A stretch of 64,000 bases of DNA from Lyticum sinuosum. Its GTDB lineage: Bacteria; Pseudomonadota; Alphaproteobacteria; Rickettsiales; Midichloriaceae. This document shows, in pieces, positions 36,234-46,098 of the stretch. How positions within the stretch are numbered: position 1 is the first letter of the stretch; each line of letters starts with the position of its first letter. The notes below the pieces were generated by a model. It saw only the letters and a list, made by a program, of their open reading frames with translations. It was not told the origin of the DNA and did not search any database. A program made the translations under genes and the position numbers. Where the stretch lies: positions 186,001-250,000 of the forward strand of contig NZ_JARGYU010000001.1 in NCBI RefSeq assembly GCF_034471385.1. Reading direction: 5' to 3'.

Positions 36234-38741
36234 TTGTTTAATTTTAGTTTTATATCCTCAATTGTATGGTTGGGATTAATAGGTATTGTATTTTTTACAG
36301 AAATATTCTGTTCAGTAACATCTAATCACCCTGGATACAATAAAATAGACTATTACTCTCCACAAACAGTAACTAGAGTTTATGATAAATCTGGAAGAAA
36401 AATCGGACAATTTGCTCGTGAAAATAGAATAATAACTAAATATACTGACATTCCTCAAACATTAATTGATGCTTTTCTTGCTGCAGAAGATAAAAATTTT
36501 TTTCTTCATCAAGGAGTTGATATTGAAAGATTAGGATTTGCTATATTTCAAAGTATTTATAATCTTTTTAAGCATAAAAGATTGGTAGGCGCATCAACTA
36601 TAACACAACAAGTAGTTCGCAATATTTTAATAGATAATTCACGAAATATTGACAGAAAAATCAGAGAAATTGTACTAGCTTATAGAATAAGTCAATTATA
36701 TACAAAAGAAAAAATACTTGAAATATATCTCAATCATATATTTCTTGGAAATAATAGTTATGGAGTTGCAGCTGCAGCACAAAGTTATTTTGGAAAAAGA
36801 TTATATGATTTAACAATTGCTGAAATTGCCGTTTTAGCATCATTACCAAAAGCACCATCTCAACTTAATCCTTTGGTTTATCCAGAGAAAATTCTAATAA
36901 GAAGAAATTGGGTTATAAATAAAATGGTTAAAGATGGTTTTATATCAGAAGAAGATGGCAAAATTGCTATAAATGAACCAATTAATTTAAATAAATCATC
37001 GAAATTTGGTAATAATAATGATATACTAAGAGATTATATAGAATCTGTTAGACGTCAACTAATTGATTTATTTGGAGAAGATATTGTTTATACAAAAGGA
37101 CTAACAGTTATTACAAATATTGATATAGAAATACAAAATAAAGCATATGAAGCATTTATTACTCAAATAAATAATTATGATAGACGTCATGGATGGAGAG
37201 GACCAATTACAAATATCTATAATAAAAACATAAATATACCTAAAGATAATAATTATAAAATTCCTTATGACATATGGTTTCCTTATATTAAATCTATAGA
37301 AAAACCAGATGGTATGTTAAATAGTCAACTCATTGCTATAGTCATAGAAATAAATAATAATTCTGTTAAAATTGGATTTAATAACGGACAGGAAGGTGTA
37401 ATAAAAATCAATAATATGAGTTGGGCTAGAAAAAATCTTCCTAAACAACATTTAGGTAAAGCTATAAAAACACCTAAAGATTTATTAAGTATTGGAGATG
37501 TTATTTTGGTAAGAAATAAAAAAATAAATTTATTATCTGAACTAACTGAATATTCTAATGTTTCAATTAATTCTCAAAAATTCAATAAAAAAAGTAATAA
37601 AAAAAATTTTTTATTACAAGATGAATGGATATTAGAACAAATTCCTAATGTTAATGGTGGAATCGTTATCTTAGAACCATATACTGGAAATATACTTGCA
37701 ATGATAAGTGGATATTATGGTGATCATTTTAATCGTGTTATTCAAGCTAATCGTCAACCAGGATCAATATTTAAACCTATAGTTCATACCGTAGCGCTAG
37801 AATATGGATTGAACCCATACACTACAATTAAAGATGAACCTTTATCAATAAATATGGGTTCATCTGCTGGTGGAGTATGGACTCCTAAAAATTATACTAA
37901 AACCTTTCTTGGAGATATTACATTAACAGAAGCACTCGCAAAATCACGTAATTTACCAACAGTCCGTCTCACATTAGCACTTGGTGTTCCTAGAATTATG
38001 GAAATGGCTAAAAGATTTAAAATATATACAAATAATATAAATTTTTATACAAAAGAATATGCGTTAGGTCTTGGAACAAAAGAAACAACATTACTAAATA
38101 TGGCTAATGCTTATAATTCTATAGCTAGTCATGGATTTCTAACTACTCCAGAACTTATATCTGAAATCTATTCTCAAGATGGAAAATTAATTTATAAATC
38201 GAAAATTGATTATGAAAATTATGAAAAAAATAAAAAATTAATCAATCAAGAAGTAATAGATAATATATATTCCAATATTGAGGATATTAATCCAGATAAT
38301 AGTAATTCTGAATATTATCCACCTAAAGTGTTATTAGGTAGATCTAAAATTATAAAAAATAAAGTATATAATCATATAAATAATATGCTATCTGATACGA
38401 TTAAGTGGGGTACTGCCAGAGGTATTAAAACAAAGCTACCATTTGCTGGTAAAACTGGAAGTACGAACTCATCTTTTGATTCATGGTTTATTGGGTATAC
38501 AGCTCAATTTACTATTGGAGTATATGTTGGATTTGATACTCCTTACACTCTTGGTGATAAAGAATATGGTGCTACAATAGCATTACCTATAGCAGATGAT
38601 GTAATTAATAAATTAGAAAAAAATTATTCGCAAATACCATTATCACAATTCCCATCTAGTACTGAAATATATAATGATAATAGTTGGAAAAAACCTGATG
38701 AAAAATATGATTCGATAAAATGGTATTATATTAATAATTAA
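36234..38741 (+). CDS. mrcA: Penicillin-binding protein 1A (bifunctional)
   Basis: An 835-residue class A PBP starting at TTG 36234, the only reasonable start for the N-terminal membrane anchor (about 5-25). The glycosyltransferase domain shows FLAAEDKNFFLHQGVD near 82-97 (catalytic Glu), VGASTITQQVVRN near 118-130, and KEKILEIYLNHIFLGNNSYGVAAAA near 157-181. The transpeptidase domain has the Ser-x-x-Lys in QPGSIFKPIVHT near 508-519, SRNLPT near 570, and KTGSTN near 740. It polymerises and crosslinks peptidoglycan, so together with MurA and Alr the bacterium probably makes a wall. The gene is convergent with recD2, 41 bases apart. Confidence 0.95.
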   Translation: MFNFSFISSIVWLGLIGIVFFTEIFCSVTSNHPGYNKIDYYSPQTVTRVYDKSGRKIGQFARENRIITKYTDIPQTLIDAFLAAEDKNFFLHQGVDIERLGFAIFQSIYNLFKHKRLVGASTITQQVVRNILIDNSRNIDRKIREIVLAYRISQLYTKEKILEIYLNHIFLGNNSYGVAAAAQSYFGKRLYDLTIAEIAVLASLPKAPSQLNPLVYPEKILIRRNWVINKMVKDGFISEEDGKIAINEPINLNKSSKFGNNNDILRDYIESVRRQLIDLFGEDIVYTKGLTVITNIDIEIQNKAYEAFITQINNYDRRHGWRGPITNIYNKNINIPKDNNYKIPYDIWFPYIKSIEKPDGMLNSQLIAIVIEINNNSVKIGFNNGQEGVIKINNMSWARKNLPKQHLGKAIKTPKDLLSIGDVILVRNKKINLLSELTEYSNVSINSQKFNKKSNKKNFLLQDEWILEQIPNVNGGIVILEPYTGNILAMISGYYGDHFNRVIQANRQPGSIFKPIVHTVALEYGLNPYTTIKDEPLSINMGSSAGGVWTPKNYTKTFLGDITLTEALAKSRNLPTVRLTLALGVPRIMEMAKRFKIYTNNINFYTKEYALGLGTKETTLLNMANAYNSIASHGFLTTPELISEIYSQDGKLIYKSKIDYENYEKNKKLINQEVIDNIYSNIEDINPDNSNSEYYPPKVLLGRSKIIKNKVYNHINNMLSDTIKWGTARGIKTKLPFAGKTGSTNSSFDSWFIGYTAQFTIGVYVGFDTPYTLGDKEYGATIALPIADDVINKLEKNYSQIPLSQFPSSTEIYNDNSWKKPDEKYDSIKWYYINN

Positions 38742-38782
38742 ATTATTAATAAATAAGTAAATAAAAAATAATATAATATATT

Positions 38783-40957
38783 TTAATTATTATCTGTTAT
38801 TTCTAATAATTTTCCTAAAATAGTGTTTCTTTGTGGTTCATTTCTGTTAAATATTGCAATATTTAATGCTTTTCTTTGACCAATAAAAATTGCTAAGTTT
38901 TTAGCTCTAGTTAAAGCAGTGTAAAAAATCCTACGATTTAACATCATAAAATGTTGAGTAACAATTGGAATAATAACTATTGGATATTCTGACCCTTGTG
39001 ATTTATGAATCGTAATAGCATAAGCATGAACTATCTGTTCTAATTCTGAAAAGCGATATAATACTTCTCTATCATCAAATAATATATTTAATTCTTTTTT
39101 GATATAATTTATAAACTTAATATATCCTATATCTCCATTAAAAACATTCTTATTATAGTTATTTTCAACTTGCATAACTTTATCATCTATATAATATTTT
39201 GACCCAAAACACTCAATAAATTGAGATGGTGATTTATTTATGAATAGATTTTGCATAACTGCATTAAGATTCCGAACACCAAGCAATCCTTTTTGCATAG
39301 GTGATATAATTTGTAAATTATATTTAAGATTGGATTTTAAATTAACTTCTTTATTATAATATGCATTATTAGATATTAATTTATTATAAATAATTGGAAT
39401 TTCATTTTGAATTAATGATATCAGTTTATTAATTGGATTTTCAGATTTGTTTACATCAACAAAAATACAATCTTGAATATTATTTTTATTTATAGGTGGA
39501 ATTAATGGGTTTTTTCCATTATTAATACAATATGCAGAATATATTATTTTACTTTGATTAGATTGGCGAAAAATCTGATTTAAATATACAATAGGAAAAA
39601 TTCCAGATTTTATTATATCTTTTAATATATTTCCACAGCCTACAGAGGGAAGTTGATCAATATCACCTATTATTATTAAATGAATAGTTAATTGTAGCGC
39701 TTTAAGCAAATAATACATCATTTTTACATCTATCATAGACCCTTCATCTATAATCATAATATCACATCGCAAACAATTATTTTCATCGTAACGAAAGGCT
39801 TTTTTTATTGGGTCAAATTCTAAAAGCCTATGAATTGTATAAGCTTCTGTTTTAGTGCTATCACTTAATCTTTTAGCTGCTCTACCAGTAGGAGCAACTA
39901 ATTTTATCTTAAGTTCTGGAAAATAATTTCTTAGAATAAGTAAAAGAGAATAAACCATTGTTGTTTTTCCTGTACCAGGGCCTCCAGTTATAACAGAGCA
40001 TTTATTATTAATAGCTGCAGTAATACCATTTTTCTGATTATCTGTTAGTTTTATATTATGATTATCTTCTAACCATTTTATTTTTTTATTAGTATTAATT
40101 ATAGAAGTTATACAACTAGGATTTTTTTTAATTAATATTAATTTTTGTGCAACAAATCTCTCAATATAATAATATGCAGGGTTAAAAATAAATGGATCTA
40201 ATTGGTGATTTCTATAAACAATACTATTAAAATTATTATCGTTATTAATAGAATTATTTAGATTTCGATTATTATCGGTAGTTATATTTGTATTTTGTTT
40301 AATTAAATTAAATAAATCACTATAATGAATTTTATTAAAATTTAATCTATCTACTGCAACCATTTTCTCTTCTTTTAAAAGAGATAATAAATTTTCAATT
40401 ACAATATTGATATCTATATTTAATTCTTCTACACATTTTTTTATCAATACTGATATATATTCACAGCAAGAACCATCAGCAATTACTTTCTGCATAATAT
40501 AATTAATTCCTGATTTTGCTCTTAAAGATGAATTTATATCAATACCTGATTTCATTGCTATTTTATCTGCTTTTAAGAAGCCAATTCCTTTAATTTCATT
40601 AAAAAGTACATAAGGATTATTTTTTATAATTTCTATACTTTTTTCTTTAAAATGTTGCCAAATTTTTATAGTATATCTGATACTTATATCATATTCTTGT
40701 AAAAATAATATAATATCATGAAACTTTTTATTTTTTTGCCAACTTTCTTGAATAATTTTCAATTTTGCAGATCCTATACCTTTTACAAACTTTAATTTTT
40801 CAATATCATTTTCAATTATATCTATTGTTTTAGATCCAAATAATTTAACTATTTCTTGAGCTATACTAGGTCCAATCCCTCTAATTATTCCAGAAGATAG
40901 ATATCGAATTATACCATCGATATTTTTCTTCTCATCGTCTTTGTACTGGTGTTTCAT
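38783..40957 (-). CDS. recD2: RecD2-type ATP-dependent DNA helicase
   Basis: A 724-residue SF1B helicase. The N-terminal part has helix-hairpin-helix segments (GIIRGIGPSIAQEIVKLFG near 18-36, FVKGIGSAKLKIIQ near 57-70, and EIKGIGFLKADKIA). The motor core has Walker A VITGGPGTGKTTMVYSLL near 323-340, KLVAPTGRAAKRLSD near 354-368, Walker B CDIMIIDEGSMIDVKMM near 398-414, GDIDQLPSVGCGNILKDI near 426-443, and the late motif HAYAITIHKSQGSEYPIVI near 651-669. RecD2 is a 5'-3' helicase in organisms without RecBC. The AddA gene in this window fits that pattern. Length is normal for the family. Confidence 0.93.
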   Translation of the reverse strand: MKHQYKDDEKKNIDGIIRYLSSGIIRGIGPSIAQEIVKLFGSKTIDIIENDIEKLKFVKGIGSAKLKIIQESWQKNKKFHDIILFLQEYDISIRYTIKIWQHFKEKSIEIIKNNPYVLFNEIKGIGFLKADKIAMKSGIDINSSLRAKSGINYIMQKVIADGSCCEYISVLIKKCVEELNIDINIVIENLLSLLKEEKMVAVDRLNFNKIHYSDLFNLIKQNTNITTDNNRNLNNSINNDNNFNSIVYRNHQLDPFIFNPAYYYIERFVAQKLILIKKNPSCITSIINTNKKIKWLEDNHNIKLTDNQKNGITAAINNKCSVITGGPGTGKTTMVYSLLLILRNYFPELKIKLVAPTGRAAKRLSDSTKTEAYTIHRLLEFDPIKKAFRYDENNCLRCDIMIIDEGSMIDVKMMYYLLKALQLTIHLIIIGDIDQLPSVGCGNILKDIIKSGIFPIVYLNQIFRQSNQSKIIYSAYCINNGKNPLIPPINKNNIQDCIFVDVNKSENPINKLISLIQNEIPIIYNKLISNNAYYNKEVNLKSNLKYNLQIISPMQKGLLGVRNLNAVMQNLFINKSPSQFIECFGSKYYIDDKVMQVENNYNKNVFNGDIGYIKFINYIKKELNILFDDREVLYRFSELEQIVHAYAITIHKSQGSEYPIVIIPIVTQHFMMLNRRIFYTALTRAKNLAIFIGQRKALNIAIFNRNEPQRNTILGKLLEITDNN

Positions 40958-41077
40958 TATGTTTCTAGATTTAGAGAATTTTTTAATTATTTAAGCTATT
41001 TGGCATATTGATTATATACTATAAAAAGTGTATATACTTAAACTTGTTTATCAATAATCATAAAAATAATAATTAAA

Positions 41078-41674
41078 ATGACATTAGTAGGAAAAAAATT
41101 AATAGATTTTACATCTCCAGCTATTATGGCAGATAATAATATTAATGAGAATTTTAATCTTTATGAAAATATAAATGGAAAAAAAACAATTATTTTCTTT
41201 TATCCTTTAAATTTTACATTTGTTTGTCCTTCTGAAATTATTTCTCTTAATGAAAAAATTGATCAATTTTATAGACTAAATGCATCAGTTATTGTGATAA
41301 GTGTTGATTCCCACTTTTCTCATCTAACTTATAAAAAAACACATCCTAGAGATGGAGGAATAGGAAATGTGAACTTTACCATGGTGTCAGATATTAAAAA
41401 AAATATTGCTAAAGAATATGGTATTTTATACGATGAATCTATTGCACTTCGTGCTACTTTTATAGCTGATGAAGACAAAATTATAAGACATTCTGTTGTT
41501 AATGATTTTCCATTAGGAAGGAATATTGATGAAATGATTAGAATTATTGAGGCTATTGATTTTCATAAACAGAATGGAGAAGTTTGTCCTGCAAATTGGA
41601 AAAAAGGACAATCTGGTATGAAACCAACAGTAGATGGTGTTCGCAAATATTTAAGTGAAAATTTTTCTTCATAA
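41078..41674 (+). CDS. Typical 2-Cys peroxiredoxin
   Basis: A 198-residue AhpC/Prx1-type peroxidase. The peroxidatic Cys is in FYPLNFTFVCPSEI near 40-53 and the resolving Cys in GEVCPANWKKGQSGMKPT near 169-186. Between them are SVDSHFSHLTYKKTHP and GIGNVNFTMVSDI, and the active-site Arg lies in ALRATFIAD near 122-130. It reduces hydrogen peroxide and organic hydroperoxides in the cytoplasm, probably recycled by thioredoxin or AhpF encoded elsewhere. The C-terminal VDGVRKYL helix is the YF-like tail region. It stands between divergent recD2 and rpmB, 166 bases before the latter. Confidence 0.93.
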   Translation: MTLVGKKLIDFTSPAIMADNNINENFNLYENINGKKTIIFFYPLNFTFVCPSEIISLNEKIDQFYRLNASVIVISVDSHFSHLTYKKTHPRDGGIGNVNFTMVSDIKKNIAKEYGILYDESIALRATFIADEDKIIRHSVVNDFPLGRNIDEMIRIIEAIDFHKQNGEVCPANWKKGQSGMKPTVDGVRKYLSENFSS

Positions 41675-41840
41675 CTTTTAGTTTATATAAGTAATTGAAA
41701 TTATATAAAATGTTTACAAGATTTTCTGTTTATATACACCAACAGTAGTATAATATCAAAAATCATTGCTTTTTAATTATAAATAAGTTATTTAATTATA
41801 ATTGGATGTTTAATAAAACTATACAATTTAATTTACTAAC

Positions 41841-42155
41841 ATGAGTAGAAAATGCATAATAACAGGAAAAGTTCCTCAGAGCGGTAATTTAGTCTCTCAT
41901 TCTAAAAGAAGAACTAAAAGGAAATTTAGACCCAATATTCAGAATGTTAGATTATACAGTGATGTTTTAAAAAGAAGTGTGAAAATAAAAACAACTCCAC
42001 ATGGAATGAGAATTGTAGATGCTAAAGGTGGAATAGATAAATATATACTTTCACTAAAACCAAGAAAGATTTGTCCATTTATAAGAAAACTAAAAAAAGA
42101 AATATTATATAATATGTTATATAAAAACACTACATCTAATGCATCTATTAATTAA
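41841..42155 (+). CDS. rpmB: 50S ribosomal protein L28
   Basis: The 104-residue basic protein begins with MSRKCIITGKVPQSGNLVSHS, the L28 family start (SRxCxxTGKxxxxGNxVSHS), followed by RRTKRKFRPNIQNVRLYS and a VKIKTTPHGMRIVDAKGGID segment. Alphaproteobacterial L28 is about 97-100 residues, so the length is normal. It sits in the large subunit near the peptidyl exit region. The usual partner rpmG is not adjacent, as is common in this group. An opposite-strand frame inside it is a shadow. Confidence 0.95.
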   Translation: MSRKCIITGKVPQSGNLVSHSKRRTKRKFRPNIQNVRLYSDVLKRSVKIKTTPHGMRIVDAKGGIDKYILSLKPRKICPFIRKLKKEILYNMLYKNTTSNASIN

Positions 42156-42352
42156 AAATTTATTATAAATATTCATTATAAATAAATAAAAAAATCTCAG
42201 AATATATAAAATTTTATAATTCTTATAATATTAATAGCTTATTATTCTAAATTCTTATATATTTCATATATTAATATTATTTTAATTATTTATGAAATTT
42301 TTTAAGATGAAATATTAATTCTTTTGATATTTTTTAGAAATTAGTTTTTTGT

Positions 42353-43072
42353 TTATTTTTGCATTTCTTTAATTGCATTTTGTAATATCTTAATTTGATC
42401 ACTATTTTGTGATTGTGGTTTTTTAGATAAATTCCCTATTTCTTTTAAAGTCTTTGATTGTATTTTAGAAGAAGAAGATTTTTTAGAACTATCAGAATCG
42501 GTAATATTTTTACCTATATCTTTAATATTATCGTTAAGATTAAGATCTACGTTGTCATTAGGAAAAAAATTTTCAGGAAGAATATCTTCCATTAGACTTC
42601 TTCTTGCATCAGATAAATATGGGTAACTTATAGAGCTTAATAAAATACCAGGTAAAGCACTTTTTTCATCTCCATCATTAAAAACAGATAAAATTCTGCT
42701 GACACAAGTAAAAATCACTACTACAAAAAAAGATCCTCTTAAAATACCAAATCCGAAGCCAAGTATTTTATCTATGCTTGATCTACTGAATCCATATAGT
42801 AATCCTATGAGGATACTATTGAATATCGAGAAAAAAATCATGGAAATAACAATGACAATTGTATAACTAATAACTCCAGCAATTACTATACTATGAATCT
42901 TACTTTCTACTAATTCCATCATATATGGTTTAGAAATATAGCTAAAATAAGCAACTCCTATCCATCCAATTAATTTTATCATCGATCTTAGAAATCCATA
43001 ATAAAATCCACTCAAAGTAGACATAACTATTATTAATGCTACTACAATATCTATTTCATTTAATTCTTGCAT
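42353..43072 (-). CDS. cvpA: CvpA-family membrane protein
   Basis: A four-helix inner-membrane protein of about 239 residues. The ATG at 43072 (MQELNEIDIVVALIIVMST) is preferred to the ATG at 43111 because CvpA proteins begin just before an N-D/E-I-D-xx-V helix. The sequence LSGFYYGFLRSMIKLIGWIGVAYF near residues 20-43 is the hallmark, with the RSSIDKILGFGFGILRGSFFVV block near 98-118. The cytoplasmic tail (about 165-239) is Ser/Lys/Asn-rich, as in many alphaproteobacterial members. In E. coli cvpA supports colicin V export and purine-linked regulation. Its function here is not known beyond an envelope role. Confidence 0.85.
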   Translation of the reverse strand: MQELNEIDIVVALIIVMSTLSGFYYGFLRSMIKLIGWIGVAYFSYISKPYMMELVESKIHSIVIAGVISYTIVIVISMIFFSIFNSILIGLLYGFSRSSIDKILGFGFGILRGSFFVVVIFTCVSRILSVFNDGDEKSALPGILLSSISYPYLSDARRSLMEDILPENFFPNDNVDLNLNDNIKDIGKNITDSDSSKKSSSSKIQSKTLKEIGNLSKKPQSQNSDQIKILQNAIKEMQK

Positions 43073-43111
43073 GAAATATCTTAAAAGGTAATTAAATAAA
43101 AAACAAATCAA

Positions 43112-43533
43112 TTTATCAATGAAGATTGAAGCATATATTAATATAACAAAGCAATAAATTTAGTATATATATCTTTAGATAAAATCAGATAAAAGATACA
43201 TTTGTCAGTATATTTACTATAAGGTGTAGAATTCATTCATATAACACTAATATAAAATAATAATATTATATAATAAAAAATTAACAATAATATAATAAAT
43301 TAAAAATAATATAAATAATTTCTGATATATATAGATAAAATTAACTAATAACTAATTATATATCACTTTATATTTTTTTTATACAAAAAATTAAATAATA
43401 TGAATTAAGCAAATTGATTTGATAAAAAAGTTTTGTTAATGTATTTTAAGGAATATATATCAATAACAAAGCCATTTGGCTTAAATAATTAACAAAATAA
43501 ATAACTTTAAATAAGTTTAAAGAGCATTTTATT
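43112..43533. other. 422-base AT-rich spacer between divergent cvpA and murA
   Basis: No open frame of note and no RNA gene were recognised. The only clear element is the hairpin AAGCC-ATTT-GGCTT at 43469-43482, 51 bases before the murA start, a GC-containing stem that stands out in this background. A weak TTGATT box at 43414 precedes it. The hairpin could lie in the murA leader. No T-run follows, so it is not a standard terminator. Confidence 0.4.
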
Positions 43534-44871
43534 ATGAGTATGCCGGAATATAATCTTCATTATGAGATAACAGGTGGAGAGCCAATTTATGGAGATATCC
43601 ATTGTATGGGAGCTAAAAACCTTGCAACAAAAGTAATGATTGCTGCTATACTGGGAGAATCAACTACAACATTATATAATGTCCCATCAATTGGTGATGT
43701 TGATATAACTGTTAAAATGCTTCGTTCTATAGGTGCTGATATATCTTGGGAAAATAATGTAATGAAAATTAATCCCAAAACAGTTCACAGTGCTAATGTT
43801 TTAATGCCAGATTCCAGAACAAATCGCATTCCAATATTATTACTAAGTATTTTATTACAAAAATTTGATCATGTTGTTGTACCACATGTAGGTGGTGATA
43901 AAATAGGAGAAAGAAATATTACTTTTCATATAGAAGCTTTAAAAAGCTTTGGTGCTTCGATTGTTTATCACGATAACTCATATAAAGCATCAAAGAATGG
44001 GAAATTAAGAAAAAGCCATATAAATTTACCATATCCTTCTGTAGGTGCAACAGAAACATGCATTTTTTTAGGAGTTCTGGCTAAAGGAACGAGTGTAATA
44101 AAAAATGTTGCAATTGAACCTGAAATTATTGAACTCATTACTATGCTATCTTCAATGGGTGCAATTATTATTATTGGTAATAATAGAGAAATAACAATTC
44201 ATGGTGTGGATAGGCTTTTTGGTACTGAATTTACAATTATTGGTGATAGAATTGAAGCTGTTTCTTGGGCAAGCTTAGCAGGCGCATCAGATGGAAAAAT
44301 TAGAGTATCAGGAATAAAGCCTGGATTACTATGTAATTTTTATCCATATTATCAAATGGCAGGTTGTGGATATACTTGCATTAGTGATAATATTATAGAA
44401 TTTTTTCGTAAGAAAAAATTATCTCCTGTTTCAATAGAAACAGATGTTTATCCTGGGTTTGCAACAGACTGGCAACAAACTTTTGCAATCATGCTAACAC
44501 AAGCAGAAGGGATATCTGTTATTCATGAAACTGTTCATGATAATAGAATGAGTTATTTAAAAGTTATAACAGAGCTAGGCGCTAATGTTCAATCAAGTAC
44601 TTCTTGTCTAGGATCTGTTCCATGTCGCTATCGTTCTCTAAACCATGAGCATAGTGCTATTATAGCTGGAAAAACTCATCTAAAATCAATTAAAGAATCT
44701 ATAAAAATACCAGATCTACGAGCAGGATTAGCTTATGTAATTGCTGCTGCTGTAGCTGAAGGAAAGACTATTTTAAGTGCAACTGATCAAATTCATCGTG
44801 GATACGGAAATCTCACAGAAAGATTAAAAAATACTAATCTTAAAATAAAAGTTTATCCAATTTCAGAATGA
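43534..44871 (+). CDS. murA: MurA-family UDP-GlcNAc enolpyruvyl transferase with Asp at the catalytic Cys position
   Basis: A 445-residue EPT-fold enzyme with MurA landmarks: HCMGAKNLATKVMIAAIL near 23-40 (the K-N pair), PSIGDVDITVKMLRSIGA near 51-68, INLPYPSVGATETCIFLGVLAKG near 168-190, IGDRIEAVSWASLAG, and PGFATDWQQTFAIMLTQAEG near 307-326. DLRAGLAYVIAAAVAEG and HRGYGNLTERL close it. The active-site loop reads GGDKIGERNITFHI (120-133), so Asp122 replaces the Cys of the usual GGCAIGxRP. Such Asp variants occur naturally in MurA of some bacteria and confer fosfomycin insensitivity. The late segment from about 350 to 378 is longer than normal. It catalyses the first committed peptidoglycan step, and a second paralogue elsewhere is possible. 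Confidence 0.85.
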   Translation: MSMPEYNLHYEITGGEPIYGDIHCMGAKNLATKVMIAAILGESTTTLYNVPSIGDVDITVKMLRSIGADISWENNVMKINPKTVHSANVLMPDSRTNRIPILLLSILLQKFDHVVVPHVGGDKIGERNITFHIEALKSFGASIVYHDNSYKASKNGKLRKSHINLPYPSVGATETCIFLGVLAKGTSVIKNVAIEPEIIELITMLSSMGAIIIIGNNREITIHGVDRLFGTEFTIIGDRIEAVSWASLAGASDGKIRVSGIKPGLLCNFYPYYQMAGCGYTCISDNIIEFFRKKKLSPVSIETDVYPGFATDWQQTFAIMLTQAEGISVIHETVHDNRMSYLKVITELGANVQSSTSCLGSVPCRYRSLNHEHSAIIAGKTHLKSIKESIKIPDLRAGLAYVIAAAVAEGKTILSATDQIHRGYGNLTERLKNTNLKIKVYPISE

Positions 44872-45029
44872 ACTTTATATATTTTTATATATTTATTCTA
44901 TTATTATTAATTTATCTTAGTTATAAATTCTATATCATTTATATTAGTAATATTTTAAAATTCATAATTAATAAAAATTTTTCTGAAATATTTTTTATCA
45001 TATTAAAAAATTTATATAATAAATTGTAA
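44868..45029 (+). CDS. Possible 53-residue hydrophobic protein overlapping the murA stop
   Basis: An open frame from ATG 44868 to TAA 45029 shares an ATGA overlap with murA's TGA, an arrangement typical of translational coupling. It predicts a strongly hydrophobic helix at residues 2-30 (FIYFYIFILLLLIYLSYKF core) and an Asn/Lys/Phe tail. Very AT-rich DNA readily encodes Phe/Ile/Leu/Tyr runs, so this may be chance. No family was recognised. The remaining bases to the rplY start (45030-45236) contain only AT-rich sequence and the candidate rplY promoter. Confidence 0.3.
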   Translation: MNFIYFYIFILLLLIYLSYKFYIIYISNILKFIINKNFSEIFFIILKNLYNKL

Positions 45030-45105
45030 AATACAAACAGTATATAACCACATATAAAATATATCTTTATTTCTTATTATTTAATATATAATTATAAAAA
45101 CATTA

Positions 45106-45133
45106 TTGACTGACTATTTTTATAGTATATATT
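45106..45133 (+). promoter_or_regulatory. Candidate sigma70-type promoter for rplY
   Basis: TTGACT at 45106-45111 and TATATT at 45128-45133 are separated by 16 bases, five of six matches each. The rplY ATG is at 45237, so a leader of about 100 bases is implied. In an AT-rich background the -10 box alone is weak evidence. Confidence 0.4.
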
Positions 45134-45236
45134 ATTAGAATGATGTTTGTTTTGTAACAATACAATATGTCAATTATACTTGTATATAATTGTATATAAA
45201 ACTATTATTGATTGAGTTTTTACTTTTTATAAAAAA

Positions 45237-45896
45237 ATGATTGAAGATTATAAAATTAAGGCTTGGCCTATTTGTAATAAATTAACAGGAGGAGATTTAA
45301 ATAAAATGAGGAAAGAAGGTTTTATTCCAGGTGTGATATACGGTGGGAATACAGATAATTTCCTGATATCTGTTATAACAAGAAATGTTGAAGACTATAT
45401 AGAAAAGAATCCTGTTAGGAATCGTGTTTTTATAATTCAGCATCTAGATAAAAGTTCTCCTAAAAATATTAAAGTTTCAAATAATGATGTTATAAATATT
45501 AGTGAAGAAAGATGTTACTTACGTTCTATTCAATATCATCCTGTTACAGATAAACCACTCCATATAGAACTGCAAAGATTAAATAATGAATCTGAAAAAC
45601 CTATAGCAATAGAAGTTCCTATTAAAGAGAAAAATTATTTTACATCACTAGGTATAAGACATGGTGGTAAATTAAATAGAGTACGTCGTAAACTAAGACT
45701 TTATTGTCCTCATGATCGTATTGTTCCAACTATAGAAGTTGATTTAGAAAAATGTGATATTGGTCATATAATTCGTGTGAGAGATCTTAATCTACCTGAT
45801 TATGTCAGAGTCTTATGTAATCAAGATGAAGTTATATTTCGTTTAAGTGGTAGATCTTCTGCAAATACTAAAACTACTACTACACCTTCTTCTTAA
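45237..45896 (+). CDS. rplY: 50S ribosomal protein L25 (CTC form)
   Basis: A 219-residue two-domain L25/Ctc protein. The N-terminal 5S-rRNA-binding domain has GGDLNKMRKEGFIPGVIYGG near 18-37 and RSIQYHPVTDKPLHIELQRL near 97-116. The C-terminal beta domain has VPIKEKNYFTSLGIRHGGKLNRV near 128-150 and IVPTIEVDLEKCDIGHIIRVRDL. The protein ends in a Ser/Thr-rich tail. It binds 5S rRNA in the large subunit. In alphaproteobacteria it is usually followed by pth, which is absent here, so this is another loosened neighbourhood. The length matches the long alphaproteobacterial form. Confidence 0.95.
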   Translation: MIEDYKIKAWPICNKLTGGDLNKMRKEGFIPGVIYGGNTDNFLISVITRNVEDYIEKNPVRNRVFIIQHLDKSSPKNIKVSNNDVINISEERCYLRSIQYHPVTDKPLHIELQRLNNESEKPIAIEVPIKEKNYFTSLGIRHGGKLNRVRRKLRLYCPHDRIVPTIEVDLEKCDIGHIIRVRDLNLPDYVRVLCNQDEVIFRLSGRSSANTKTTTTPSS

Positions 45897-46098
45897 TTGA
45901 GTTTATATTTATATAATCTTTCACTTTATCTGTTATTTTTACTATTATTTATTTTACATTCTTATATATTTTTATTATTTTGATAAATAATTAGTATTTT
46001 TATATCATTAATATATAAATAATTTTAGTTTTATTTAAAATAATAATATAATAATTAAACTAATATCACTAATAGACTAAAATATTAGATCTAATAAT

